Assembly (NCBI RefSeq): GCF_000317515.1 | Contig: NC_019738.1 | Location: forward strand, 4,366,001 to 4,430,000 | DNA from: Allocoleopsis franciscana PCC 7113 | GTDB lineage: Bacteria; Cyanobacteriota; Cyanobacteriia; Cyanobacteriales; Coleofasciculaceae | Direction: 5' to 3' | Length of the DNA: 64,000 bases | Part shown: piece by piece, positions 8,936 to 19,089 of the stretch | How the letters are laid out: each line of letters starts with the position of its first letter | Position numbering within the stretch: the stretch's first letter is position 1 | Made by a program: the position numbers and the translations under genes | The notes under the pieces: generated by a model | Databases searched by the model: none | Told to the model about the DNA's origin: nothing | Seen by the model: the letters and a program-made list of their open reading frames with translations, nothing else

Positions 8936-9529
8936 ATGTCGCCATCCATGCATTTATTGCCAGCCCCGGAAATTTTAGACTTTTGGTTTGGGCAACCGGA
9001 TGAGGACGGTTATGGCAAATCCCGAAAAATCTGGTTTATCAAGAACCCAGAATTCGATGAAGAAGTGCGATCGCGCTTTTTGCCCACTTATCAACAAGCC
9101 GCCGCCGGTGAACTGGACTCCTGGAAGGCATCACCCCACACCTGTTTAGCACTGATTCTCCTGCTCGATCAATTCCCCCGCAACCTGTTTCGCGGACAAC
9201 CCCAAGCCTTTGCGACTGACTCACTCGCGCTGGCTTACGCCCAACATGCGGTTGCCAACGGTTTCGACCAAGAATTGCTGCCCATACAACGACAGTTTAT
9301 CTACCTACCCTTTGAACACAGTGAGAACCTAGCGCATCAGCATCAGTGTTTAGAGTTGTTCTCAACCTTGAAAGATGAGCCAGAATGTGTAAGTGGTATC
9401 GATTATGCCCACCGTCACTTCCAAGTCATTGAACGTTTTGGGCGTTTTCCTCATCGCAACCAGATTTTAGGTCGAGAAACCACTCCAGAAGAAGGAGAAT
9501 TTCTCAAACAACCGGGTTCATCCTTTTAG
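8936..9529 (+). CDS. DUF924 family protein
   Basis: This 197-residue soluble protein carries the DUF924 hallmarks: EILDFWFGQPD at the N-terminus, LALILLLDQFPRNLFRG in the middle, FIYLPFEHSENLAHQ, and a final FPHRNQILGRETTPEE. The family has a TPR-like all-helical fold; its biochemical function is unknown. ATG 8936 or ATG 8948 could be the start. The gene appears to be monocistronic, with repeat-rich spacers on both sides. Confidence 0.88.
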   Translation: MSPSMHLLPAPEILDFWFGQPDEDGYGKSRKIWFIKNPEFDEEVRSRFLPTYQQAAAGELDSWKASPHTCLALILLLDQFPRNLFRGQPQAFATDSLALAYAQHAVANGFDQELLPIQRQFIYLPFEHSENLAHQHQCLELFSTLKDEPECVSGIDYAHRHFQVIERFGRFPHRNQILGRETTPEEGEFLKQPGSSF

Positions 9530-9657
9530 GTTGAAGGAGTGAAACGTTGAAAGCAGCCCATCCAACTCCCCGATCAACCGCCGCCAATCGCTTCAAGGGT
9601 GTCCATACCCCCTAATTCTATGTAAAATAATAGTCTTTCAAATGACATTATTAGGAT

Positions 9658-10401
9658 ATGGAAGATAAGTACCCTGAACGGAAGTTGTCTGAAGAAGAGC
9701 GTTTTAAGTCTGACTATTTTTCTTACTTTGAACAGCCGGAAAATGCTACTCGCTATACACCAACAGTTTATTTTATAGAAGAGGCTTTTAAAGAAAGGCC
9801 CTACTCTTTACTGGATCTGGGGTGTGGGAATGGGGCTTTGCTCAAATATCTACCTTCTCGATGTAACTATGTGGGGCTAGATCACAGCGAATATGCAATT
9901 AAATACTGTTTAGAGCTATATCCCAACAGAACCTTTGTTTGTCAAGATTTATCAGTTTTTATTGAGAAACTTGCGGCTCAAAATAAAAAGTTTGATGCTG
10001 TGGTGCTTTCCGGCATGATATTTCATACCGTTGATAAAGAAAGCCAACACCACAAGAATGAGCAAGAAATCATTCAGTTTTGTCTCGACAACATAATCAG
10101 AGACAAAGGATATCTAGTCATAATTATAGGCTTTAACTATGGCGACCATCCAGCTCATAGTTTGTTTGTTCGAGCGAAATGGTTACACGATTTAGCAGAA
10201 AAAATCCTGAAAACAACCAAGGCAAAAATTGTTTACGAGAACATGTCCCTACAGCTAGGATTAGAAGAAAGAATTATACAGCAAAAAGTGATGCCTGACT
10301 GGTTTGTTCCGGATAGCACTACTGACTATTCAAGTGAGTTTGCTGGAACATATATGGCAAGTTGGACATTTATTGCCTCTCCTTTATCCGGGAAAAATTA
10401 G
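9658..10401 (+). CDS. class I SAM-dependent methyltransferase
   Basis: This 247-residue protein contains the SAM-binding motif I, LLDLGCGNGALLKYL (about residues 53-68), and an acidic residue at the end of the next strand (VGLDHS). The post-motif region FDAVVLSGMIFHTV corresponds to motif II. The substrate cannot be inferred. An A+T-rich promoter-like stretch (ATGTAAAATAATA, 9620-9632) precedes it. It ends 23 nt before the ABC-class ATPase gene, so the two are probably co-transcribed. Confidence 0.8.
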   Translation: MEDKYPERKLSEEERFKSDYFSYFEQPENATRYTPTVYFIEEAFKERPYSLLDLGCGNGALLKYLPSRCNYVGLDHSEYAIKYCLELYPNRTFVCQDLSVFIEKLAAQNKKFDAVVLSGMIFHTVDKESQHHKNEQEIIQFCLDNIIRDKGYLVIIIGFNYGDHPAHSLFVRAKWLHDLAEKILKTTKAKIVYENMSLQLGLEERIIQQKVMPDWFVPDSTTDYSSEFAGTYMASWTFIASPLSGKN

Positions 10402-10424
10402 CTCTTAAAAAGCAACTTGGTATC

Positions 10425-12128
10425 ATGACAAATCGAGAGACTCTGCGCCAACTTCTTTTGCAACTCGATAACAGAAGCTACAAAGCCTATCGAGATATTA
10501 AAGGACGCTACCAGTTTCCCGACTTTACCCTAATTATCGATCGCGTCCAAGGCGATCCCTTCGCCAGTCCCAGCCAATTGCGGGTGCAACTCCCTCATTC
10601 CGTTGCGGGTTTTCCCCCCAATCTCTACCAAACCCGCAGCCGAGAAATTGCCCTCCGAGATTACCTCACTCGTCAGTTTGCCAAAGCCGCACAGGAACTC
10701 AGCAGTCGGCGGGGGACTGGCAAGAGTGGAATGATGGCGATTGTGCCGGTGGGACAATCGGTACTCGATCGCACTTCCGCTTTGATTACCCCTGAATTCC
10801 TCGAAGTTCGCTTTGTGGTTGGCTTACCCGCACGGGGACGTAGTATCTTGGGGCGTCAAGCGGTGGAAATGCTTTGTGAAGATATCCCCGAAATTGTTGA
10901 CAAAGCGCTCAAATATCAGTCTTTAAATCCAAACCCAATTCAGCAGCAGGTGGAAACCGTCGAAGATGCCGACGGCTTGCGTCAACAATTGTCAGAACGG
11001 GGACTGGTTGCCTTTATTCCCGATGGGGCGATGCTGCCGCGACGCAGTGGGGTGGATGAACGCCCTTTACTCACGGAAGCAGTCCCCTTCCATTCCCCAG
11101 AACCCTTGCGGGTGGAATTCACCTGTCCTAATCGGGGGTTAGTCACGGGCATGGGCATTCCTGCGGGGATTACCCTGATTGTCGGCGGTGGCTATCATGG
11201 CAAGTCTACCTTACTCCGAGCGATTGAGTTAGGCGTTTACAACCACATCCCGGAAGATGGACGGGAGTTGGTGGTGACTGATGCGGGGGCGATGAAGATT
11301 CGGGCGGAGGATGGACGAAGTATTGTCGGTGTGGATATTTCGCCGTTTATTAACCAGTTACCTCAAGGTCGTTCTACCCGTCAATTTTCCACCACCAATG
11401 CCAGTGGAAGTACTTCGCAAGCGGCAAACATTATGGAAGCGTTGGAAGCGGGGGCAACGTTACTGCTGGTGGACGAGGACACGGCGGCAACTAACTTTAT
11501 GATTCGCGATCGCCGAATGCAGCAGTTGATTGCCAAGGATAAAGAACCGATTACACCCTTGATCGACAAGATACGACAACTCTATACCGATTATGGTGTC
11601 TCCACGATTTTAGTGATGGGTGGCAGTGGCGATTACTTTGATGTGGCGGATACGGTGATTGCGATGGAAAACTTCCAACCCGATGATGTTACGGCAAAAG
11701 CCAAGGCGATCGCACAGCAACACCAAACAGAACGCACTCCTGAAGGCGGCGAAACGTTTGGGCACATTACACCCCGCATCCCCTTAGCCGAAAGTATAGA
11801 CCCTAGTCGCGGTCAGCGCGATGTCAAGTTGAAAGTCCGGGATGTCGATGAGGTGGTATTTGGGACTGAGGAGATTGATTTAGCGGCAGTGGAGCAAATT
11901 GTGGAGAGAGGGCAATTGAGAGCGATCGCATCTGCTATTGTTTACGCGAAGGAGGAATATATTAAAGGACAGCGTCCACTGCCAGAGATTCTTAATCAGG
12001 TGATGGCAGATATTGAGACACAAGGATTAGATATTCTCAGTCATTTGCCGGAAGGGGATTTAGTTTTATTTCGCCGCTTTGAACTGGCGGCGGCTTTAAA
12101 TCGCTTGCGATCGCTCAAAGTGAGGTGA
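10425..12128 (+). CDS. predicted ATPase of the ABC class
   Basis: This 567-residue soluble protein belongs to the stand-alone ABC-class ATPases (ABC_ATPase family, no membrane partner). It shows a P-loop GGGYHGKSTLL near residue 256, an ABC-signature-like ASGSTSQA near 330 and Walker B LLLVDEDTAATNFM near 350. A switch-like segment TILVMGGSGDYFDVAD follows. The N-terminal 250 residues and C-terminal 130 residues are family-specific. The function is unknown; an RNA- or nucleotide-linked role has been suggested for the class. I choose ATG 10425 (MTNRETLRQLL), because an upstream in-frame ATG at 10362 would overlap the methyltransferase gene. Confidence 0.85.
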   Translation: MTNRETLRQLLLQLDNRSYKAYRDIKGRYQFPDFTLIIDRVQGDPFASPSQLRVQLPHSVAGFPPNLYQTRSREIALRDYLTRQFAKAAQELSSRRGTGKSGMMAIVPVGQSVLDRTSALITPEFLEVRFVVGLPARGRSILGRQAVEMLCEDIPEIVDKALKYQSLNPNPIQQQVETVEDADGLRQQLSERGLVAFIPDGAMLPRRSGVDERPLLTEAVPFHSPEPLRVEFTCPNRGLVTGMGIPAGITLIVGGGYHGKSTLLRAIELGVYNHIPEDGRELVVTDAGAMKIRAEDGRSIVGVDISPFINQLPQGRSTRQFSTTNASGSTSQAANIMEALEAGATLLLVDEDTAATNFMIRDRRMQQLIAKDKEPITPLIDKIRQLYTDYGVSTILVMGGSGDYFDVADTVIAMENFQPDDVTAKAKAIAQQHQTERTPEGGETFGHITPRIPLAESIDPSRGQRDVKLKVRDVDEVVFGTEEIDLAAVEQIVERGQLRAIASAIVYAKEEYIKGQRPLPEILNQVMADIETQGLDILSHLPEGDLVLFRRFELAAALNRLRSLKVR

Positions 12129-12430
12129 TGCCGAATAAGTTGTATTTGAACAACAGACTTAATCGATTCAATTCCTAACTTCATCATGAGTTTGAACGAG
12201 TATCAGCTAGATCTATACAGACTATAGAGGCTCTCGCAACTGATAAGAAATCAGAAGAAAATCTAACCATTGTGATAAGTATAAATTCTGAAGTGTGGTG
12301 CTGAGCCAAGAACCATCCAACGATATACTAGGCAGAGAGGCTCCTAAAAAAATCTTTACAAAAGAGCTGTATAGATGTATTCGATACTCTGTGTATCGCA
12401 CTGCCTCAGTAATTACACGTATCGGCAAAG
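12129..12430. other. 302-bp intergenic region upstream of the NDH-1 operon
   Basis: No gene or clear hairpin terminator is visible. The region is A+T-rich (for example GTATAAATT near 12280) and presumably holds the promoter of ndhA-ndhI-ndhG-ndhE; no specific promoter elements are assigned. Confidence 0.35.
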
Positions 12431-13549
12431 ATGAATCCAGGAATTGACCTCCAAGGAAATTTTATTGAATCGCTTAGGGACTTGGGCATCCCACCGGGTG
12501 CGGCTAAAGCCATTTGGATGCCGCTACCGATGTTTCTCATGATTATCGGTACAACGGTGGGCGTCTTGGTACTTGTCTGGCTAGAACGGAAAATTTCTGC
12601 TGCGGCTCAACAGCGGATTGGCCCCGAATACGCCGGTCCCCTGGGTGTTCTCCAGCCTGTAGCAGATGGTCTGAAGCTAGTCTTTAAAGAAGACATTGTC
12701 CCTGCTAAAGCGGATCGGTGGCTCTTTACACTCGGACCCATCCTTGTCGTTTTGCCTGTGTTTCTGTCCTACTTAATTGTGCCTTTTGGACAGAACCTCG
12801 TCATCACTGATGTGGGAACAGGAATCTTCTTATGGATTGCTTTATCCAGCGTTCAGCCGATTGGTCTGTTAATGTCAGGCTATGCCTCCAACAATAAATA
12901 CTCGCTGTTGGGTGGCTTGAGGGCGGCAGCACAATCGATTAGTTACGAAATTCCTCTAGCGCTGGCAGTCCTCGCTGTTGTGCTGATGTCCAACAGCCTG
13001 AGCACCATTGATATTGTGGAGCAGCAATCGGGCTACGGCATTTTAGGTTGGAACATTTGGCGTCAACCCGTGGGTTTCCTGATCTTTTGGATTTCCGCTT
13101 TGGCAGAATGTGAGCGACTACCCTTTGACCTTCCGGAAGCGGAAGAAGAACTCGTGGCTGGGTATCAAACCGAGTACGCTGGGATGAAATTTGCTCTGTT
13201 TTATATCGGTTCCTACGTCAACTTAGTGCTTTCTGCCTTACTCGTTGCCGTTCTGTACCTGGGTGGCTGGGAATTTCCTATTCCTCTCGATCAGTTAGCC
13301 AATTGGCTGGGTGTGAGTGAAACCAGTTCTTGGTTGCAGGTAATCACTGCATCACTGGGGATTAGTATGACCCTCCTTAAGGCATATTTTCTGGTCTTTA
13401 TTGCCATTTTGCTGCGCTGGACTCTTCCCCGCGTTCGTATTGACCAGCTTCTTAATCTAGGATGGAAGTTCCTGCTTCCCATCGGTCTGGTTAATCTACT
13501 CCTGACTGCCGCCCTTAAATTAGCATTTCCTTTTGCCTTTGGTGGTTAG
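12431..13549 (+). CDS. ndhA: NAD(P)H-quinone oxidoreductase subunit 1 (NdhA)
   Basis: This 372-residue thylakoid-membrane subunit of NDH-1 is homologous to NuoH. It has about eight membrane helices and the conserved [21 protein letters not shown] (quinone-cavity loop). It also has [20 protein letters not shown], the acidic loop that couples quinone reduction to proton pumping. The complex serves respiratory and cyclic electron flow around photosystem I and CO2 uptake. It is the first gene of ndhA-ndhI-ndhG-ndhE, the usual cyanobacterial order. Confidence 0.97.
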   Translation: MNPGIDLQGNFIESLRDLGIPPGAAKAIWMPLPMFLMIIGTTVGVLVLVWLERKISAAAQQRIGPEYAGPLGVLQPVADGLKLVFKEDIVPAKADRWLFTLGPILVVLPVFLSYLIVPFGQNLVITDVGTGIFLWIALSSVQPIGLLMSGYASNNKYSLLGGLRAAAQSISYEIPLALAVLAVVLMSNSLSTIDIVEQQSGYGILGWNIWRQPVGFLIFWISALAECERLPFDLPEAEEELVAGYQTEYAGMKFALFYIGSYVNLVLSALLVAVLYLGGWEFPIPLDQLANWLGVSETSSWLQVITASLGISMTLLKAYFLVFIAILLRWTLPRVRIDQLLNLGWKFLLPIGLVNLLLTAALKLAFPFAFGG

Positions 13550-13686
13550 ATTGAAGGTTGCAGGTTAGTCAAGTTAGAAGGTTAAAACTTTTAACTTATC
13601 CTTGGGCTTCTCCTATGGAGTACAACCTGTTAACTTTCACCTCTCTTCCGACCAAGGACTTTAAAAAGAGAGAGACACTCACAACT

Positions 13687-14295
13687 ATGCTGAAGTTCCT
13701 TAAACAAGTTGGCGACTACGCCAAAGAAACCGTTCAAGCCGCCCGCTATATTGGTCAAGGTCTATCGGTTACCTTCGACCACATGCAACGGCGTCCGGTC
13801 ACAGTACAGTATCCTTACGAGAAACTTATCCCTTCCGAGCGGTTTCGCGGTCGGATTCACTTTGAGTTTGATAAGTGTATTTCTTGCGAAGTCTGTGTTC
13901 GGGTTTGTCCAATTAACCTACCTGTTGTAGACTACGACTTTGACAAAGCTAGCAAGAAGAAAAAACTCAAGAGCTACAGCATTGATTTCGGGGTTTGTAT
14001 CTTCTGCGCCAACTGTATCGAATACTGCCCAACCAACTGTCTATCCGCAACCGAAGAGTACGAAATCTCTACCTATGAGCGCCACGAACTCAACTATGAC
14101 AATGTGGCAATGGGAAGGCTACCGTACAAAGTGACACAAGACCCAATGGTCACTCCCTTACGCGAACTCGCTTACCTGCCGAAGGGTGTTTTAGACCCCC
14201 ACGATTTGCCTCAAGGTTCTCAACGCGCTGGTTTGCGTCCAGAGCAAATTGCTCAGCAGATGGAACCCAAGAAAGAAGAAACGACACAGAAATAG
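13687..14295 (+). CDS. ndhI: NAD(P)H-quinone oxidoreductase subunit I (NdhI), ferredoxin-type
   Basis: This 202-residue peripheral-arm subunit carries two [4Fe-4S] clusters. Both binding motifs are present: [12 protein letters not shown] (about residues 59-70) and [12 protein letters not shown] (about 98-109). It passes electrons towards the quinone site next to NdhA. The start is placed at ATG 13687 ([20 protein letters not shown]), the family's usual N-terminus. The open frame upstream to 13558 only reads through a repeat-rich spacer. The 137-bp gap to ndhA contains a GGTTGAAGG-type repeat. Confidence 0.96.
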   Translation: MLKFLKQVGDYAKETVQAARYIGQGLSVTFDHMQRRPVTVQYPYEKLIPSERFRGRIHFEFDKCISCEVCVRVCPINLPVVDYDFDKASKKKKLKSYSIDFGVCIFCANCIEYCPTNCLSATEEYEISTYERHELNYDNVAMGRLPYKVTQDPMVTPLRELAYLPKGVLDPHDLPQGSQRAGLRPEQIAQQMEPKKEETTQK

Positions 14296-14440
14296 TTGTC
14301 AACTGATTAGGGATTTAGGACTTTAGATTTTGGATGAATCATTGGTGTGGCTTTCTTCACAGCCATGCATCAACCCTACTCCTAAAATCCAAAATCCAAA
14401 ATCCAAATCTAAACTTAACCGTCAAGGAGATTAGGTAACG

Positions 14441-15064
14441 GTGAATCTAGCGGAAGGAGTTCAGCTTGTTTCATTTGGCATATTGTCAGTGATGATGATT
14501 GGGACCGCTTTGGGCGTTGTTTTACTTTCCAACATCGTCTACTCGGCTTTTTTATTGGGTGGTGTCTTCGTCAGCATTGCCGGTTTATATCTTTTACTCA
14601 ATGCTGACTTTGTGGCAGCGGCACAATTATTGATTTATGTTGGGGCTGTTAACGTCCTCATTTTGTTTGCCATCATGCTGGTGAACAAGCGAGAGGATTT
14701 TGCGCCAATGGCTAATCGCTGGATTCGCCAAGGAACAACCGCACTCGTTTGTACCGGTTTGTTTGTACTCCTGAGCACAATGGTACTGGCGACACCGTGG
14801 TCTGTTTATACGGGTGTTCCTATCATTGGTGACAGTTCGGTGGTGAAGATTGGGATGCATTTCTTCAGCGACTTTTTATTGCCGTTTGAGTTAGCATCTG
14901 TTTTGTTGTTAATGGCAATGGTGGGTGCAATTATCTTGGCACGTCGGGATTATATTCCAGAGGAACTCATCCCTCGTGATAGTGGTACAGCAACGGCTTC
15001 AACGTTGCCAGAACGCCCGCGTGAATTGGTGTCAGCCGCTGGTACGACTCCAAGAGAACGTTAA
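14441..15064 (+). CDS. ndhG: NAD(P)H-quinone oxidoreductase subunit 6 (NdhG)
   Basis: This 207-residue membrane subunit is homologous to NuoJ. It has five hydrophobic helices and the conserved AAQLLIYVGAVNVLILFAIM helix with the pi-bulge region. It starts with GTG at 14441, preceded by AAGGAG at 14424-14429. The C-terminal 30 residues are a Ser/Pro/Arg-rich cytoplasmic tail. The 145-bp spacer before it holds a fold-back word repeat (TTTAGATTTTGG at 14323 against repeated AAAATCCAAAATCC near 14391). Confidence 0.95.
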   Translation: MNLAEGVQLVSFGILSVMMIGTALGVVLLSNIVYSAFLLGGVFVSIAGLYLLLNADFVAAAQLLIYVGAVNVLILFAIMLVNKREDFAPMANRWIRQGTTALVCTGLFVLLSTMVLATPWSVYTGVPIIGDSSVVKIGMHFFSDFLLPFELASVLLLMAMVGAIILARRDYIPEELIPRDSGTATASTLPERPRELVSAAGTTPRER

Positions 15065-15118
15065 GGGAATTCATCCTTCAGCCTTAATTAAAAATCCAGT
15101 TGAACACACAGAAGATTC

Positions 15119-15430
15119 ATGCACCTCCAACTTCAATACTTCTTACTTTTAGCGGCTGCTTTGTTCTGTATTGGCATTTATGGCTTAATTACAAGTCGCA
15201 ATGCTGTTCGAGTGCTGATGTCAATCGAACTAATGCTAAATGCCGTGAACCTGAATTTAATGGGGTTCTCCAACTTTATTGATCCACAAGAGATTAAAGG
15301 TCAGGTTTTTACGGTATTTGTTATTACTGTGGCAGCAGCAGAAGCAGCAGTCGGTTTAGCGATTGTGCTTTCGATTTACCGCAACCGTGAGACGGTGGAT
15401 ATGGAGCAATTTAACCTGCTCAAGTGGTAA
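15119..15430 (+). CDS. ndhE: NAD(P)H-quinone oxidoreductase subunit 4L (NdhE)
   Basis: This 103-residue membrane subunit is homologous to NuoK and has three transmembrane helices. The conserved [15 protein letters not shown] carries the buried glutamate of helix II, and [18 protein letters not shown] carries the glutamate of helix III; both are needed for proton translocation. It is the last gene of the operon and is followed 50 nt later by a terminator hairpin. Confidence 0.96.
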   Translation: MHLQLQYFLLLAAALFCIGIYGLITSRNAVRVLMSIELMLNAVNLNLMGFSNFIDPQEIKGQVFTVFVITVAAAEAAVGLAIVLSIYRNRETVDMEQFNLLKW

Positions 15431-15480
15431 ATTGTCTGCCTTTAAGGACATTCGTATTGTCGAAGCTTAATGGACTATGA

Positions 15481-15508
15481 ACGCCTGCCGATATCGGTGG
15501 GCGTTTTT
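15481..15508 (+). terminator. rho-independent terminator of the ndh operon
   Basis: ACGCCTGCCGAT is followed directly by ATCGGTGGGCGT, giving a 12-bp stem with two G-T pairs and a tight palindromic tip. A TTTTT run follows (15503-15507). It lies about 50 nt after ndhE and is correctly oriented. Confidence 0.75.
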
Positions 15509-15546
15509 GTTGGTCGGGTATGCGATCGCTACCTCTCTAAAGAATC

Positions 15547-16572
15547 TCAAGTTTGTACAGAAAACTCCTCTGAATTTATTCCCCAATTGACCCATGCAAT
15601 CGCTTCTCTAACTGATTGCACATCAGGCGGAACACGTAAGGCATGGATGTATCCCGTGCTAGGACAGGTCATTTTTAAGAGATGAATTGGCTCCACATCC
15701 ACATCAGAATCGATTTTCAAGAGGGTGTATTCTTGCCAAGAATCTAATTCAAGGGCTTGTAACTCCTGACAAATTCGGACGTAACCAATTTCCTGAATTA
15801 ATATTCGTCTCAGCTCAGTGTTGTTCTCTTCTAATAACCACTTAGCTTGCCACTGATGCGGCTGAACTGCTCCATATTTTTCCGGTAATCTTACCCCATG
15901 ATAGGCGTACACATTGAATCTCTCATAGGCAACCGCAGGTACTCCTAATCCATGCAATCTTCCCTGTTCATCTAAGTGAATCATTGAAGGTTTAGGCGTA
16001 ACAACCGCAATATTTTTAAACGCCCACCACCAACCGCAGTGCTTAGCCGTAGCCCATAACCCTTTTAGCTTCGAGCAATCAACGCCAATTGCATCAAAGT
16101 AGGCATATCTAGCCAGTGATTGCACATCCTGTAAACCCCAGGCACTTCCAATCTGATCGAAGACAGCCTCTCCAACAGCTTCCTTAACAGCCATCTCGAC
16201 ATTGAAGAGAGTATCCTCAACAGCAGCTTCCACAGCCTCTGCGATCGCATCTTCGATCACGTACCGAATTGCATCCCCGACAGCCGCTCTCACCGTATTA
16301 AAAGCCGTATTGAAGACGGCAGCCCGGATAGCCTCCTTGCGAAGATCTGCCTCAGAAGCGATATAAGTTAGCGCCTCCACAGGATTCTTAAACCACAAGA
16401 TTTTTTGAGGTGGCTTTAATCGAGCGCTCTTATAAGCCAGCGCGATCGCATGTTCGGCTTTTTGAGGATTAATCGGTGTTATATCTAAACCAATGCGTAT
16501 CCACTCATCCCGAATTATAGGCATGAGGGCTTGTTGTTCTGGTGTGAGTTCGGTAATTTGTTGGTGTCTCAT
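15547..16572 (-). CDS. DUF6745 domain protein
   Basis: The 341-residue protein ends in a DUF6745-type region. Conserved features are CGWWWAFKNIAVVTPKPS, IHLDEQGRLHG, a YAYHGVRLP turn, ALRVPPDV and a final EEFSVQT. The first 130 residues are helical, with many repeated VGDAI/AVEAAVED-type Ala/Val/Glu stretches. No enzymatic motif is visible and the function is unknown. It converges on the ndh operon. The region behind its start contains a remnant of a second copy of the same C-terminal motif. Confidence 0.7.
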   Translation of the reverse strand: MRHQQITELTPEQQALMPIIRDEWIRIGLDITPINPQKAEHAIALAYKSARLKPPQKILWFKNPVEALTYIASEADLRKEAIRAAVFNTAFNTVRAAVGDAIRYVIEDAIAEAVEAAVEDTLFNVEMAVKEAVGEAVFDQIGSAWGLQDVQSLARYAYFDAIGVDCSKLKGLWATAKHCGWWWAFKNIAVVTPKPSMIHLDEQGRLHGLGVPAVAYERFNVYAYHGVRLPEKYGAVQPHQWQAKWLLEENNTELRRILIQEIGYVRICQELQALELDSWQEYTLLKIDSDVDVEPIHLLKMTCPSTGYIHALRVPPDVQSVREAIAWVNWGINSEEFSVQT

Positions 16573-16677
16573 TTCACGGAAAGCTCTCCCCTCAACTATT
16601 TAGCTTATTCTGTAGTGATGGAAGCTACCATTGTTATTTACTAAGGTTTTTACAGAAAAATATTCTACATCGATTCA

Positions 16678-16758
16678 TCAATCGACCCAATTTAGGACTT
16701 GACAAATTAATTTTATATCAGGCGGCACTCGCAAAGTTGGTAATTGCCCTACACCTCC
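16678..16758 (-). pseudogene. remnant of a second DUF6745 C-terminus
   Basis: On the minus strand 26 codons read GQLPTLRVPPDIKLICQVLN and end with NWVD and a TGA at 16678-16680. They align with ALRVPPDVQSVREAIAWVNW of the neighbouring intact gene. A TGA at 16759-16761 closes the frame upstream, and nothing else of the domain is recognisable up to leuC. The rest of the spacer to 17124 shows no gene. Confidence 0.6.
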
Positions 16759-17124
16759 TCACCATTTCTACCTAAGAATAAGCTGGAATCAGTTGAGTAA
16801 TCTAATCGCTCTCTCTAGGCGATGCTTTACAAGCTTAGGCTGCGCTCGAATTTCATCTAAAACTAGAAATATAAAACGCTTCAAAAATAGGCATAAGTTA
16901 GGCTACTCTAGCCACAAAAGCAAAGGCAAAGGAAAGATATTCTTATTCAAGGATGCCTAATGGAGAACGAATGAGCAACAACTTTCAGAAATGTTCATTT
17001 GATGGTCGGAGCTGATATGAGTGACGCGATCGTTCTACAATAAAAGATTCAAGCATCTAACCGATCGCCGATCGCAACTGGTGACTTGCCACTATCCTTA
17101 GATTCAACTGGCTGCCTTTTCGAG

Positions 17125-18528
17125 ATGAGCGCTAGAACACTATTTGATAAAGTTTGGGACTACCATACCGTCGGCATTTTGCCTTCCGGTCAGACTCAAC
17201 TATTGATTGGTTTACACTTAATCCACGAAGTTACCAGTCCCCAAGCTTTTGCTATGCTGCGGGAACGGGGGCTGAAGGTGCTATATCCAGATCGCACTGT
17301 TGCTACCGTCGATCATATCGTCCCCACCGATAACCAAGCGCGTCCTTTTGTTGATGTCCTGGCAGAAGAGATGATGCAAGCTTTGGAAAAAAGCTGTAAA
17401 GAACACAATATTCGCTTTTATAACATCGGGTCTGGAAGTCAAGGAATTGTCCATGTGATTGCCCCCGAACTGGGGTTAACCCAACCCGGCATGACAATCG
17501 CTTGCGGTGACTCTCATACCTCAACCCATGGGGCATTTGGGGCGATCGCATTTGGCATCGGCACTTCTCAAGTCCGCGATGTCCTCGCCTCCCAAACCCT
17601 CGCCTTATCTAAACTCAAAGTCCGCAAAATTGAAGTTAATGGCAAATTGCCTGCCGGTGTTTATGCCAAAGATGTCATTCTCCATATCATCCGTACCCTG
17701 GGTGTGAAAGGGGGGGTTGGCTATGCTTATGAGTTTGCAGGTACTACCTTTGAGCAAATGAGCATGGAAGAACGGATGACCGTTTGCAATATGGCGATCG
17801 AGGGAGGTGCTCGTTGCGGTTATGTTAATCCGGATGAAGTGACATTTGAATACCTCAAGGGTAGAGACTTTGCCCCCAAAGGTGAAGACTGGGAGAAAGC
17901 CGTAGAATGGTGGACTAGCATCCGCAGCGATGAGGATGCCGTTTATGATGATGTCGTCACCTTTGAGGCGGCAGAAATTGCCCCCACGGTAACTTGGGGA
18001 ATTACTCCGGGACAGGGAATTGCCATTAATGAAGTGGTTCCCACACCGGAGAGTATGCCGGAAAGTGAACGTGCGATCGCACAAGAAGCCTACCACTACA
18101 TGCACCTCTCTCCAGGCGCACCCCTTCAGGGTACAAAAGTTGATGTCTGCTTTATTGGTAGCTGTACCAATGGACGGCTCAGTGACTTGCGCGAAGCGGC
18201 AAAATATGCTAGGGGAAAGCGAGTAGCGGAGGGAGTAAAGGCGTTTGTCGTCCCTGGTTCAGAACGGGTGAAACAGGAAGCAGAAGCAGAAGGATTGGAC
18301 AAAATCTTCTTAGAAGCTGGGTTTGAGTGGCGCGAACCCGGATGTTCCATGTGTCTGGCGATGAATCCTGACAAACTCCAAGGGAATCAGATTAGCGCGT
18401 CGTCGTCTAACCGCAATTTCAAAGGCCGTCAGGGTTCGTCAACGGGACGCACATTGCTCATGAGTCCGGCGATGGTAGTTGCTGCTGCTGTTAAGGGTGA
18501 AGTTGCTGATGTAAGAGAGTTGTTGTAG
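17125..18528 (+). CDS. leuC: 3-isopropylmalate dehydratase large subunit
   Basis: This 467-residue aconitase-family enzyme interconverts 2- and 3-isopropylmalate in leucine synthesis together with LeuD. The [4Fe-4S] cluster ligands are seen in [16 protein letters not shown] (near residue 347) and [17 protein letters not shown] (near 410). [20 protein letters not shown] is the conserved active-site loop. The start is set at ATG 17125 ([14 protein letters not shown]), the usual N-terminus; an in-frame start at 17086 only adds 13 non-conserved residues. LeuD is 3 kb downstream rather than adjacent. Confidence 0.96.
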   Translation: MSARTLFDKVWDYHTVGILPSGQTQLLIGLHLIHEVTSPQAFAMLRERGLKVLYPDRTVATVDHIVPTDNQARPFVDVLAEEMMQALEKSCKEHNIRFYNIGSGSQGIVHVIAPELGLTQPGMTIACGDSHTSTHGAFGAIAFGIGTSQVRDVLASQTLALSKLKVRKIEVNGKLPAGVYAKDVILHIIRTLGVKGGVGYAYEFAGTTFEQMSMEERMTVCNMAIEGGARCGYVNPDEVTFEYLKGRDFAPKGEDWEKAVEWWTSIRSDEDAVYDDVVTFEAAEIAPTVTWGITPGQGIAINEVVPTPESMPESERAIAQEAYHYMHLSPGAPLQGTKVDVCFIGSCTNGRLSDLREAAKYARGKRVAEGVKAFVVPGSERVKQEAEAEGLDKIFLEAGFEWREPGCSMCLAMNPDKLQGNQISASSSNRNFKGRQGSSTGRTLLMSPAMVVAAAVKGEVADVRELL

Positions 18529-18607
18529 AAAGTACGAAATCGATTCAATTGAGATTGTAGAAGTCCATAGGACAAACGTTTTAAATTACTGCAACGGAGG
18601 GAAACTC

Positions 18608-18991
18608 ATGAAGTTTCAAGCTATGCTACTCGCTACAATCCTTGGACTCTCTACACCTACAATCGCGGATATTGCCTTGAGTACTCACGCCGTTGCCCAA
18701 GCCAATGCACCTTTAGGTGTCTATAGGAATGGCGAATGGTTAGTCAACATCGGCTACGATAACAACACCTTTAGCTACTACGGGGAAAACTTAAGGACGG
18801 GTGATAGCTTAGCTCTCAGAGGGGCGAGAGTTTCAGGTAATAACCAACGTCGGATTTATACCTGGAGAAACGGTGATTTCCGATATCAAGTTGCATGGCA
18901 ACCCACAGATCCGGGAGTCATTCGCGTCCAAGTATTCAATGGTAGGGGACGAGAAACATTGAATCGTCTTCTCTATAGACGTGTTGATTAA
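18608..18991 (+). CDS. small exported protein of unknown function
   Basis: The 127-residue product has a signal peptide (MKFQAMLLATILGLSTPTIA, with an Ala-X-Ala-type site near ALSTHAVAQA). About 90 polar residues rich in Gly, Asn, Arg and Tyr follow, with alternating hydrophobics (YRNGEWLVNIGY, FSYYGENL, YTWRNGDFRYQVAW) that suggest a small beta-barrel or sandwich. I recognise no named domain. A GGAGG ribosome-binding site lies 6 nt before the ATG. A strong hairpin terminator follows at 19023. Confidence 0.7.
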   Translation: MKFQAMLLATILGLSTPTIADIALSTHAVAQANAPLGVYRNGEWLVNIGYDNNTFSYYGENLRTGDSLALRGARVSGNNQRRIYTWRNGDFRYQVAWQPTDPGVIRVQVFNGRGRETLNRLLYRRVD

Positions 18992-19022
18992 TTGACAGTA
19001 GCTGTAGAAATAGGACAGCAAG

Positions 19023-19049
19023 GAGTGGACTTTTTTATCAAGTCCACTC
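19023..19049. terminator. bidirectional hairpin terminator
   Basis: GAGTGGACTT (19023-19032) and AAGTCCACTC (19040-19049) form a perfect 10-bp stem, followed by TCTTTT. It sits between two convergent genes (18608-18991 plus, 19090-20226 minus) and could serve both. Confidence 0.7.
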
Positions 19050-19089
19050 TCTTTTAAACTCTCAACTTAAAGCCGCTTGAGTCAAGTTC

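Noticed and set aside
15470-15685. 71-codon plus-strand frame after ndhE
   Set aside because: It begins inside the terminator hairpin and overlaps the end of the DUF6745 gene in antisense.
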